Positions 24,337-32,441 of a stretch of DNA of 32,945 nucleotides are shown in pieces. Below the pieces are notes generated by a model. The model was given only the letters and a program-made list of their open reading frames with translations, was not told the DNA's origin and made no database searches. The DNA is from Bdellovibrionales bacterium. Lineage in GTDB: Bacteria; Bdellovibrionota; Bdellovibrionia; Bdellovibrionales; UBA1609. The stretch lies in contig JABSOQ010000029.1 of assembly GCA_013216195.1 (NCBI GenBank), positions 1-32,945 of the forward strand, in the 5' to 3' direction. The position numbers and the translations under genes were made by a program. Position 1 is the first letter of the stretch; each line of letters opens with the position of its first letter.

Positions 24337-27009
24337 GTGAGATCTCTGTCGCTTGAGCTTTCAGATATAATTCGCGAACAGGAAGGCTCTGATTCTGTAA
24401 AACAGTTTTTAAGCAATGAAAAGCGGCGCATTTCAAATGGGTTGGCCTTAGTTCAAAACCTGCATAGTTGTGAAGCCCTGCTTGAAGCTGACCCCTATAT
24501 GGTCTCGGGCAAATACGTTCTAGCCGATGATGACAATCAAATGCAGCTTTGGAGCTGCCAGGTAAGTGAAGGTGAGCTGACTTTGTCTGTATACATTGGT
24601 GCGATTGATCAGCCCGGGTCTTGCGCTGACACGGGCTCGTGTGAACTGTTCAGAGTTCAGTCTGAGGTCATCATTTGTAAGAGCACTCCAGATCAGCCGA
24701 ACCAATGCGAGCCAAGGGGGCTAATCGTACCTCCAGTGCTGAAGGCCGATTTGGGAAGTGTGGCCTGTGTCTACGGTGAGAACTATGGTTTCACGACAAA
24801 CGGTGTGTGGACGACAGATGGCTGCTCTGGGCGTTTCGAGGTCAAGTTCTTCGCCGACAGAGGCACGCTTGATGCCATGGCAAATGACAAGTTTTGGGGT
24901 GAAGATCCTGCAAGAGCTCCATTCTGCAGACCCAACACGACTGGTATTTCAATTGCGAGTCTTACTGACATTTCAAGTTTAAGGAGCAGACACAACTGGG
25001 TCACTCCAGAGAGAGCACAGTGTAGCCCCGATTCTGAAAGAGCAAAAAGATCAAGACACACACTTGAGTCGCTAGTTGGCCTGTTTGAAAACTACAAAAC
25101 GATTCACGATAGAAAGTCAGGGGCGAATTCTATTCGAAAAGCTGAAATTCGAGTTGAGAGAAAGGCGAATGACCTCACTCAAAGACTCATTCACAACGAA
25201 AGACTTAGAACTTGCTCTGAGTTGAGCGAACTTTTGCCGGATGCCATTTCAGGTGAGTACTTTTTCTACTCGTCTCAGCCGCACCCTGAGCACCGAAGAG
25301 TGAGACCTAAATCTGTAAGCTGTGACTTTCGCAAAATTGTCTGGACTGAAAAGCCCGAGGTGAGAGCAACTTATCAGGCTACAGCTACCACCAATCCGCG
25401 AAATGATGTAGTGATGAAGTCGGAGTTCTTGTCGATTCCAAGGCACTCGATGCCATTTATGAGCCCAAGCCGATATCTTGGTGACGATGTTACAACTGTG
25501 ATTGCGGCGAATCCTTATACCTCACCCATTTTGGCTGGCTTTAGAGTTTCAAAATGTTACCCGAGGAAGGCCATTGAGATACCCGAGCATGGTCCCTACT
25601 CTTACCTAAAAAAGGGAGTCTTCGGGGATATCATAGTAATTAAGAAAGGTCTGCGGTACTGTTTTAGAATTGACGAAGAGCAAAGGTTTGATACAGATCA
25701 CATTGCTCACTCTTATCTCATGAGCTCAGGTGCAGTCGACTCAATTTTTGAGCGCGATATCAAGCTGATCGAAGATCAAGAGTCTAGCCAAAAAGTCACT
25801 CTCGCTTGGAAGAGCGAGTATGCCACAGCTGACCTGCAAATTGAGGTGAGAGGCGAAGAGGGTCAGTTCTCAAAGTGTAAGAGCATGAACAATGATGGCA
25901 TGTGGCTTATGCAGAACATGCTTTCAGGTGGCCTCATGAGTGATGGTTGGATTTACTCAGACGAGTGGGATGGCTCTTGTTCAAACAGTAGCCGTCATGC
26001 CTTGGCGGCTTCGACCCAGGTGCGAATTTGTGGCCGTGTGCCAAGCGTTTACACTAGTGTATCTGGTATAGCCCCTGGTGAGTGGGTGTGTACGAATCCA
26101 GCAAACATCGACAGTTCATTTGTCAGATTGGCTCAAGCTCCTAACAAAAAGCAGGTAAAACTGAGTTTAGAGCTAAATGCAGATCGGTATAACAAACTCG
26201 ATTCTTACATTCGGCCTGCGGGCTCATCATCAGCTCAGTTGTGTGATGCCGACCTCTACCGAATCGGTCCACAACTTTCGGTTGCGATATTCTCAGGAGT
26301 TTACACCGGATCACCGCATTTTGACGCAAAGATCTTGCTTGGTGGTAGCTGCAGTGCTTCGGGCGTGCTTGCTAGTTACCCATTCGACTCAACCTACGAG
26401 ATTCAAGTTTGCTACCAGGGAGCCTTTGATGCCTCTACTCCGAGTGGTTGTACTGAGTTCTATCCAATACAGAGCTCTGACTTTAGTGTTCCTAGTTTTG
26501 CTAAAGAACAAGGTGTGTTTTTGCAGTGGTCGGCTCAAGCAGAGGCAAAGAGCTACCGAGTGGATTATGAGACCAGCAATGGTAAATTCACCCCTTGCTT
26601 TAGCACCGAGACTGTTGGCGTTATGTTCGAGGGTAGTTGTGAGCTTGCGACCACCAGAGAGAGTGTGCCGTGGCTGTCGACTCAAAGGCTCAGAGTGTGT
26701 TCAATCACGAAGCTTAGAGGTGAAGATCTTGAGCTTTGCTCTGAGCCCTTGGCAATGAACTCTTCAGCTCTTAATTTTACGCTCCCAACTCTGCCACCAA
26801 ACTTGTTTGAGGTAGAGCTCGGCACAGAGGCTCCTTTTGTTAATCCTTGGGAGTCGAAGCTTGTTGGCTGCCTCACAAAGAGTGATATGAACAAGAGTCA
26901 GATGACTTCTCATCAATCGCTCTTGAGTAACAGTAAAAGAGTAGTTGTAGAAATGGACGGCGTTCATTTCTGTGCCTACGGAGAGCAAAAGAAGAACTTC
27001 AAGGCCTAA
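24337..27009 (+). CDS. Large Cys-rich multidomain exported protein, C-terminal part of the same locus
   Basis: 890 aa. GTG 24337 lies in the same frame as the metalloprotease part, four codons after its TAG, with no ribosome binding site and no signal peptide, although the content (many Cys, FN3-like strands) is that of an exported protein. This argues for one gene read through the TAG position. Near residues 45-60 (CEALLEADPYMVSGKY) and 293-310 (CSELSELLPDAISGEY) the motif 'C-x2-L-L-x3-P-x3-SG-x-Y' recurs; it resembles the start of fibrinogen-type domains. The C-terminal half has repeated beta-sandwich units with the pattern 'W...A.SYRVDYETS' and 'RVC', like FN3 modules. Likely an adhesin or substrate-binding part of the protease. 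It ends at TAA 27007-27009. Confidence 0.65.
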   Translation: MRSLSLELSDIIREQEGSDSVKQFLSNEKRRISNGLALVQNLHSCEALLEADPYMVSGKYVLADDDNQMQLWSCQVSEGELTLSVYIGAIDQPGSCADTGSCELFRVQSEVIICKSTPDQPNQCEPRGLIVPPVLKADLGSVACVYGENYGFTTNGVWTTDGCSGRFEVKFFADRGTLDAMANDKFWGEDPARAPFCRPNTTGISIASLTDISSLRSRHNWVTPERAQCSPDSERAKRSRHTLESLVGLFENYKTIHDRKSGANSIRKAEIRVERKANDLTQRLIHNERLRTCSELSELLPDAISGEYFFYSSQPHPEHRRVRPKSVSCDFRKIVWTEKPEVRATYQATATTNPRNDVVMKSEFLSIPRHSMPFMSPSRYLGDDVTTVIAANPYTSPILAGFRVSKCYPRKAIEIPEHGPYSYLKKGVFGDIIVIKKGLRYCFRIDEEQRFDTDHIAHSYLMSSGAVDSIFERDIKLIEDQESSQKVTLAWKSEYATADLQIEVRGEEGQFSKCKSMNNDGMWLMQNMLSGGLMSDGWIYSDEWDGSCSNSSRHALAASTQVRICGRVPSVYTSVSGIAPGEWVCTNPANIDSSFVRLAQAPNKKQVKLSLELNADRYNKLDSYIRPAGSSSAQLCDADLYRIGPQLSVAIFSGVYTGSPHFDAKILLGGSCSASGVLASYPFDSTYEIQVCYQGAFDASTPSGCTEFYPIQSSDFSVPSFAKEQGVFLQWSAQAEAKSYRVDYETSNGKFTPCFSTETVGVMFEGSCELATTRESVPWLSTQRLRVCSITKLRGEDLELCSEPLAMNSSALNFTLPTLPPNLFEVELGTEAPFVNPWESKLVGCLTKSDMNKSQMTSHQSLLSNSKRVVVEMDGVHFCAYGEQKKNFKA

Positions 27010-27048
27010 GATCTAGCAGTCGGATATCTATTTACTTCAATAGAAAAC

Positions 27049-27414
27049 ATGAGCCTTCCAGTTACTGTTTCGCAGAGAAACGAAGTTATCTCTGTTGCTG
27101 AGGGCTCAGCTCCTCCGGCAGAAGGAGCGATCGCCTGTCTTAGGCAGCGAAGTGCCTCAAAGATGCTCTGGTCATCAGGTCTTGATCAGCCACATGCCCA
27201 TCAGGTCGGTCGCTTCGCCGAGCGCCTGGTAGAAAAAGATGGCAGGTTCTATTGCCTATTCGACAAAGAAGCCGATTTGGTTACTGAGGTAGAGACACTG
27301 TTTATCGAGAGAAATCTGGTTGTTGGTTATCTGTTCAAAAAGGCCGGGGCAGAGCCTGTTGAAAAACAGATGTCATTTGAGAATTTCCCAGAGCTAAGTG
27401 TTCAAAGAGACTGA
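27049..27414 (+). CDS. Hypothetical protein, 121 aa
   Basis: From ATG 27049, 39 bases after the large protein's stop; no clear ribosome binding site. No signal peptide. Soluble alpha/beta protein with two cysteines (AIACLRQ and FYCLFDKEAD). It contains RFYCLFDKEADLVTEVETLF and VVGYLFKKAG as strands of a small fold I do not recognise. It may share the transcript of the upstream gene and ends at the terminator at 27471. Confidence 0.5.
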   Translation: MSLPVTVSQRNEVISVAEGSAPPAEGAIACLRQRSASKMLWSSGLDQPHAHQVGRFAERLVEKDGRFYCLFDKEADLVTEVETLFIERNLVVGYLFKKAGAEPVEKQMSFENFPELSVQRD

Positions 27415-27470
27415 CTGACTGCTTGCTTGAAAAAGCTCGCTTATTGAGCTGAAATTCTATTCAAATTGGA

Positions 27471-27501
27471 CCCCACTTTTAGCTAAGTGGGGTTTTCTTT
27501 T
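27471..27501 (+). terminator. Rho-independent terminator
   Basis: CCCCACTT / AAGTGGGG stem of 8 bp with a 6-base loop, followed by TTTTCTTTTCT. It ends the transcript of the 121-aa gene and probably of the large locus before it. Confidence 0.92.
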
Positions 27502-27597
27502 CTCAGGCGATAAAGCATCCTCTAGATAAGTACTTTAGAAGTAGCTAGATTATTCGCACAATAGAAGCTCAAGTGGTCCCAGCAAAATAACTAAGAG

Positions 27598-27882
27598 TTA
27601 GGGGACATAACGGCAGCGGAACCCGAATCTACTACTGGAGACGGATGGGGCGCTGTTTAGATCTGTGTAAAAAAGGCCTGCGCCTGCGTTAAAGATCCAA
27701 TCGCCCCCACGAAATATGGCACCACCAGGAGTAGAATCATCAGAGAAAAACCCTATCGAAAGCAGATCCGGCTTGATCACCAACTCACCCTTGCTCATTT
27801 CGATCCAAATTGGCTTTTTCAGCATGCTTATAAGCTTTTTGTTTGTCTTAAGATCACTGAACGGCCAGTTCAAAATCGCCAC
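27598..27882 (-). CDS. Fragment of an FGE/SUMF-type protein (C-terminal end)
   Basis: 94 aa from GTG 27882, preceded by AGAAGG; GTG 27891 overlaps that site. The last 45 residues match the C-terminal signature of formylglycine-generating-enzyme-like (SUMF1/EgtB/PvdO) proteins: GGAIFRGGDWIFNAGAG, then YTDLNSAPSVSSSRFGFRC. In that family this is the end of a 250-300 aa domain; the rest is missing here. No signal peptide. The residues before it are not recognised. It is probably a remnant of a larger gene, or a very short family member. Confidence 0.5.
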   Translation of the reverse strand: MAILNWPFSDLKTNKKLISMLKKPIWIEMSKGELVIKPDLLSIGFFSDDSTPGGAIFRGGDWIFNAGAGLFYTDLNSAPSVSSSRFGFRCRYVP

Positions 27883-28093
27883 AAAACCCACCTTCTTTTA
27901 CTTTCTTTCAAAATGTTATGGGTTCTTTACTCAAAACTCAAGTTAGCGACAGGCATACTTGAGCCTCACCCTAGCTGGGCGCTAGTAAGTGTACTGGATT
28001 TTGGCCAATTACGTGTTTTTTATAGGTTCGCCCGAATTAGATTGAGGTCTGTTCTACGCGCAGTAAAGTGCTTCCATTGCAAAGGAGATTTTC

Positions 28094-28642
28094 GTGGTGC
28101 CGGTTTTAAGATATGTGATCTGTCTGTGTCTGATTTCAATTTCTTTCGGTGTTTCAGCTCAAACGACTCCCGGAGATGCTCTTCTTGCTTTTGAAGAGGG
28201 AGAGTCAGCAAAGCCCATTCTGCTGGTAATGGTGGAGGAAGGTGATCAAAACTACGTGGAAACTCTCGAATACCACAATGAGGAAGCTACGTTTTTCTTC
28301 TATGAAAGCACAAAGGTAGACGAGGTTCTTTCTAAGATCAGAGAGCGAAGAGCGGCAAGCGACGAGCATCCTCTCGATGTCGACATTGGCGACTTGATCG
28401 TTCAGCTCCCTATCGTTGGAGGATTAACTATCGGCCGGCTAACAGATCGCTCCTTTGTACAGTTGGTTCATCACGACCACTATCACAGCTATCCCATGAA
28501 CCTCTCAAAAACTGAGGCAGATTTGCCGCAGGAGATGGTCGATGAGATTGAACAGCAAGGCCTGTCTTGCTTTGATAAGTTGTCTGGTGGCGTCCTTGGA
28601 TACAGAAGCAGGGTCTTTTTGACTTTCTGCGAACAGCTGTAG
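28094..28642 (+). CDS. Exported protein of unknown function, 182 aa
   Basis: GTG 28094 with AAAGGAG (28081-28087) upstream. Signal peptide MVPVLRYVICLCLISISFGV then SAQ, cut before TTPGD. The mature chain of about 160 aa is acidic, with strands AKPILLVMVEEGDQNYVETL and VDIGDLIVQLPIVGGLTIGR. His-rich patch HHDHYHSYP and two C-terminal cysteines (LSCFDK, TFCEQL), possibly a disulfide. The family is not recognised. Single gene. Confidence 0.65.
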   Translation: MVPVLRYVICLCLISISFGVSAQTTPGDALLAFEEGESAKPILLVMVEEGDQNYVETLEYHNEEATFFFYESTKVDEVLSKIRERRAASDEHPLDVDIGDLIVQLPIVGGLTIGRLTDRSFVQLVHHDHYHSYPMNLSKTEADLPQEMVDEIEQQGLSCFDKLSGGVLGYRSRVFLTFCEQL

Positions 28643-28905
28643 ATGGCCCCTGCGGTCTAAGCAAAGAGCCCAATCTACTCAAGATTCAACATAGAAAACT
28701 ATACTGTTATGTACGCCATGCTTATAAACACTCATTCTGGCTCAGGTGGGCCTAGCCCAGAACTTCAAATTGGAGCGATAGGGCTTTAAGGGTGGGTGAA
28801 GCGTTGCGGTGATATTCTGCTAATAGGCGTTCTGATAGCAAAATAGATGACTTCGCAAGGCCAAAAATGCACACTTGATGCCTTCACTTTATGGGAGGTT
28901 TCTAG

Positions 28906-30801
28906 GTGAGATTACTATTGTCGGTTTTGATAACTGCAAGCTTTGTTGTTGGCTGTGCGACTACAAAAATGGGTGGCACTCAAGCTGGTCGAATTCCAAT
29001 AGAAGACTTTTTTAAAAACCCTGAAGTTAGATCTTTTTCGATCTCTCCAAATGGTGAGTATCTGGCCTATCTCAAGCCCTTCAAAAGCCGCATGAATGTT
29101 TTTGTGCAGAAGGTCGGCGAGGGCAACTCAGTTAAGAGACTTACGAATCAGACAGACAGAGATATTGCGGGATTCTTCTGGAAGGAGAATAGCACAATTA
29201 TTTTTGTTCGAGACTTTGGCGGCGATGAGAACTTTCACCTTTTTAGGGTGGGTGTTGATGGAACTGGTGAAAGAGATTTGACGCCATTTAAAGAAACCCG
29301 GGCAAGAGTCATTGATGATCTTGATAAGATTGATTCTGAGCACATGATTATTAGCATGAACAAGCGTGACAAAAAGGTGTTTGATGCCTACCGCTTGAAT
29401 ATTAAGACTGGTGAGTTGAAGATGATTGCCCAAAACCCAGGAAACTATTCGGGTTGGCTAACTGACCACAATGGCAAGCTCAGGGTCGCCACAGTCACAG
29501 ATGGTGTGAACACATCAATTTTCTACAGAGATAAAGAGGGTCAGAAGTTTAAAAATCTGATCACGACAAACTTCAAAACGAGTTTGAGCCCGCTATTTTT
29601 CACTTTTGACAACAAAAGACTGTACATGTCTTCAAATATGAAGAGAGACAAATCGGCAATTGTTGTTTTTGATCCTAAGACGAAAAAAGAAACCTCCGTT
29701 CTCTACAAGCGTGATGATGTTGACGTAACATCCCTTGATTACTCTAAGAAGCGAAAGGTACTGACTCATGCAAGCTTTGTTACCTGGAAGCGCGAGCTGA
29801 ATTTTTTCGATAATGAGACTAAAGCTATTTATGAGGATCTGCGCTCAAAACTACCAGGCTTTGAAGTTGTCTTAGGCTCAAGTGACACAGCTGAGACTAC
29901 GCACATAGTCCGCACTTATAGCGATAAAAGTCAGGGTGCATATTACCTTTACAATTCGAGTACTAAAGTGTTGAGCCCACTAGGTGAGCTTAGCCCCTGG
30001 TTAGACACTAAGAAGATGGCGGCAATGAAGCCTATCCAATACAAGTCTCGTGATGGCTTGATGATAAATGGATACCTCACTTTGCCAAATGGTATGGAGA
30101 ATGCCAAAAAGTTACCAACAGTAGTTTTGCCTCACGGTGGCCCTTGGGCGAGAGATGTTTGGGGTTACCGCCCAGACATTCAGTTCTTGGCAAACCGAGG
30201 CTATGCTGTGCTGCAGATGAACTTTCGCGGGTCAACTGGATACGGCAGAAAGTTTTGGGAGGCCTCGTTCAAGAAGTGGGGCAAAGAGATGCAGAACGAC
30301 ATTACCGATGGCGTGAATTACTTGGTAGAGCAAGGGGTGGCAGATAAGGACCGCGTTGGGATTTATGGCGGCAGTTACGGTGGCTACGCAGTGCTGGCTG
30401 GGCTTGCCTTCACTCCAGACGTTTATGCTTGTGGTGTCGACTATGTGGGTGTTTCAAACATCTTCACATTAATGGAGACAATTCCTCCATATTGGGAGCA
30501 ATATCGAGAGATGTTTTATGAGATGGTCGGCCATCCTAAGAATGACAAAGCTCTGCTAACAGAGGTGTCGCCGGTATTTCACGCCGACAAAATCACCGCT
30601 CCTTTAATGGTGGTGCAAGGGGCTAAAGACCCACGAGTAAAGAAGTCTGAATCAGACCAGATCGTAGAAGCTCTGAAAAAACGAGGGATAGACGTTCCCT
30701 ACATCGTGAAAGACAATGAGGGGCACGGTTTCAGAAACGAAGAAAACAAAATGGAGATGTACTCTAAGATGGAAGAATTCTTTGGCAAACACCTCTTATA
30801 G
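28906..30801 (+). CDS. S9-family prolyl oligopeptidase-type peptidase, lipoprotein
   Basis: 631 aa; GTG 28906 with GGGAGG upstream. Lipoprotein signal with lipobox VVGC (Cys17), then ATTKMGG, so it is probably anchored in the envelope. N-terminal seven-bladed beta-propeller-like domain (about 35-370; repeats of 'S.NGEYLAY', 'VFVQKV' type), then an alpha/beta-hydrolase domain (385-631). Catalytic triad: Ser490 in GIYGGSYGGYAV, Asp575 in GAKDPRV, His607 in NEGHGF. Also HGGPWARD (oxyanion region) and NFRGSTGYGRKFW, typical of acylaminoacyl/dipeptidyl peptidases (S9C). It cleaves short peptides, likely in the periplasm. Single gene, ended by the terminator at 30881. Confidence 0.95.
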   Translation: MRLLLSVLITASFVVGCATTKMGGTQAGRIPIEDFFKNPEVRSFSISPNGEYLAYLKPFKSRMNVFVQKVGEGNSVKRLTNQTDRDIAGFFWKENSTIIFVRDFGGDENFHLFRVGVDGTGERDLTPFKETRARVIDDLDKIDSEHMIISMNKRDKKVFDAYRLNIKTGELKMIAQNPGNYSGWLTDHNGKLRVATVTDGVNTSIFYRDKEGQKFKNLITTNFKTSLSPLFFTFDNKRLYMSSNMKRDKSAIVVFDPKTKKETSVLYKRDDVDVTSLDYSKKRKVLTHASFVTWKRELNFFDNETKAIYEDLRSKLPGFEVVLGSSDTAETTHIVRTYSDKSQGAYYLYNSSTKVLSPLGELSPWLDTKKMAAMKPIQYKSRDGLMINGYLTLPNGMENAKKLPTVVLPHGGPWARDVWGYRPDIQFLANRGYAVLQMNFRGSTGYGRKFWEASFKKWGKEMQNDITDGVNYLVEQGVADKDRVGIYGGSYGGYAVLAGLAFTPDVYACGVDYVGVSNIFTLMETIPPYWEQYREMFYEMVGHPKNDKALLTEVSPVFHADKITAPLMVVQGAKDPRVKKSESDQIVEALKKRGIDVPYIVKDNEGHGFRNEENKMEMYSKMEEFFGKHLL

Positions 30802-30880
30802 AGCTCTGATTTCTTGGATTTAATTTAGGTTTATTGGTCATGAATAGGGAATCTGCCTAAATTGACTAGAATTTAGACGA

Positions 30881-30905
30881 GGCCAGCTTAGCTGGCCTTT
30901 TCTTT
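30881..30905 (+). terminator. Rho-independent terminator
   Basis: GGCCAGC, loop TTA, GCTGGCC: a 7-bp GC-rich stem followed by TTTTCTTT. It ends the S9 peptidase transcript. Confidence 0.92.
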
Positions 30906-31063
30906 AGGTCGAAACTAAGGCTCTTAACAGTTTCTAAACTTGCGGTGAGAAAGCCAGTCTCTGCAAATGGCCTTTGGTGCTGGTTTTCAGGCTGTTTGGC
31001 CAAAAATATTTGGTCAGTTTTTCGATCTTTTGAGTTGTGGTCGGTTTGGCCCGATCATTAAGT

Positions 31064-32149
31064 ATGATCTTAGCCAACCAAACCTTAGCCAGACTTTGCT
31101 TTGCTGTATTGAGTGTCTTGTTTGCAGCGGCTTGCTCGGCCCCTTCACATGGCATCTTTAAAGGCCTTTCTCCAGAGGGTGACGGGGTTGTTGCTGTTGA
31201 TGTGAATGAGACCGAGCAGGAGCAAGAAGCCGTTGCAGATGAGATTGCTGCAGAAGAGGCCGAAAAAGAACAATCAGAGAATGAGTCAGTAGAGGTCGAA
31301 GAGTCTGACCCAGAGTTTCGTGCCGCCGATCAACTCTCGGCAAGAGAGTTGGAGCTCGTAGATGACTTGCACAATGGTGAGCGATACAAATTGAGTTTTA
31401 TCGTAGTAGATGCTGAAAGATCTTTGGTCATGCGAAGCTACCTTGCCGAAGTGCCAAGACGCTTGGCCTCAGTGTCAAAGATTCCTACAGCCCTAGCTGC
31501 CTTAGAGCGTGTTAGAAACGTGAATGTGAGCAGTGTGACTCGAATGCTTAAGAATAGCCATAACGGTGAAGCTTCTCGCTACATTCGGCTTGTCGGCAGA
31601 GCTATTGGTGGGCATGTGACCACTGGCGCTAGCTACTCTCAGGCTGCAAGTTGCCCTTCAGCTTTTGAGAATGATTTTCGGGCAGCAAAGATTGGTCAAG
31701 AGTGGGTGTTTGATCAAATGCCAAACACAGACTGGTCAGAGGCCTCCTTGAACGACGGGGCTGGCTGTGATTACCGCAATTTTATGAACTCTGTTCAGAT
31801 TGCCTCAATGCTAGAATGGGCAGATTCAAGAGGGCAAGCTTATGGAGGTCAATCTTTTGAGAGGTTGCTCTCAATAGCCGGTGTGGACGGGACCTGGAGA
31901 AATCGCAATCGTGAGAGCACAGGCCAAATATTTGCGAAAACTGGCACCCTACGGCCAAATTCTAATTTGGCTGGCTACTTCTATGCCCGAAGAAACGGAG
32001 TTTTAAAGAAATACTACTTTTCTGTACTGGTTGAAAAACGGGGCGCCGGCTCGCACACCACAAAAGCTAGGCAGTTGATTGAATCGCTAATGCGCTACTG
32101 GATTGCCTACTACTCACAAACCCCTGGGCAACCAGTTGGTGAATTCTAA
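31064..32149 (+). CDS. D-Ala-D-Ala carboxypeptidase-like (S13/PBP4-type) lipoprotein
   Basis: 361 aa from ATG 31064 (an upstream GTG at 31037 would add nine residues before the leader). Lipoprotein signal with lipobox FAAAC (Cys24). Next a very acidic Glu-rich linker (about 45-85), then a penicillin-binding fold: SVSK (SxxK, Ser136/Lys139), SHN (SxN, 165-167, in MLKNSHNGEASRYIRLVGRA) and KTG (292-294, in FAKTGTLRPNSN). SxN and KTG placement fits peptidase family S13 (DacB/PBP4), but the domain is shorter than E. coli DacB, which has a large insert. Role: cutting D-Ala-D-Ala ends or cross-bridges of peptidoglycan in the periplasm. The three catalytic motifs are intact. Confidence 0.88.
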   Translation: MILANQTLARLCFAVLSVLFAAACSAPSHGIFKGLSPEGDGVVAVDVNETEQEQEAVADEIAAEEAEKEQSENESVEVEESDPEFRAADQLSARELELVDDLHNGERYKLSFIVVDAERSLVMRSYLAEVPRRLASVSKIPTALAALERVRNVNVSSVTRMLKNSHNGEASRYIRLVGRAIGGHVTTGASYSQAASCPSAFENDFRAAKIGQEWVFDQMPNTDWSEASLNDGAGCDYRNFMNSVQIASMLEWADSRGQAYGGQSFERLLSIAGVDGTWRNRNRESTGQIFAKTGTLRPNSNLAGYFYARRNGVLKKYYFSVLVEKRGAGSHTTKARQLIESLMRYWIAYYSQTPGQPVGEF

Positions 32150-32441
32150 AGACCAGGCTCCTCTAAGTTTATACCGCTAATATTAAGGTTGGGCTTTCAA
32201 AGATAAGTTCGAATAGAATTCTCAAGGTAAATACTTCATGACTAGTAAGCTTGTTTGCGCTTTAGAAATCTAATGGTTCCAGGATGCATTGGTCTTATGT
32301 TCGACCAGTAACGAGCCACCTTCGCTCGACAAGGATCTCCTAAGAAAAAAGTTAAATGCTCAATAAATGATTTTCAATGGCATTGATGGGTTCTGAAGGT
32401 TGAGACAAGGTGCTCTCAGAAGATATGCAAAAGGAAACTCT

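Noticed and set aside
26177-26758. 193-codon plus-strand frame inside the large Cys-rich protein
   Set aside because: Out-of-frame shadow of the 890-residue frame; Arg/Leu/Val-rich without pattern.
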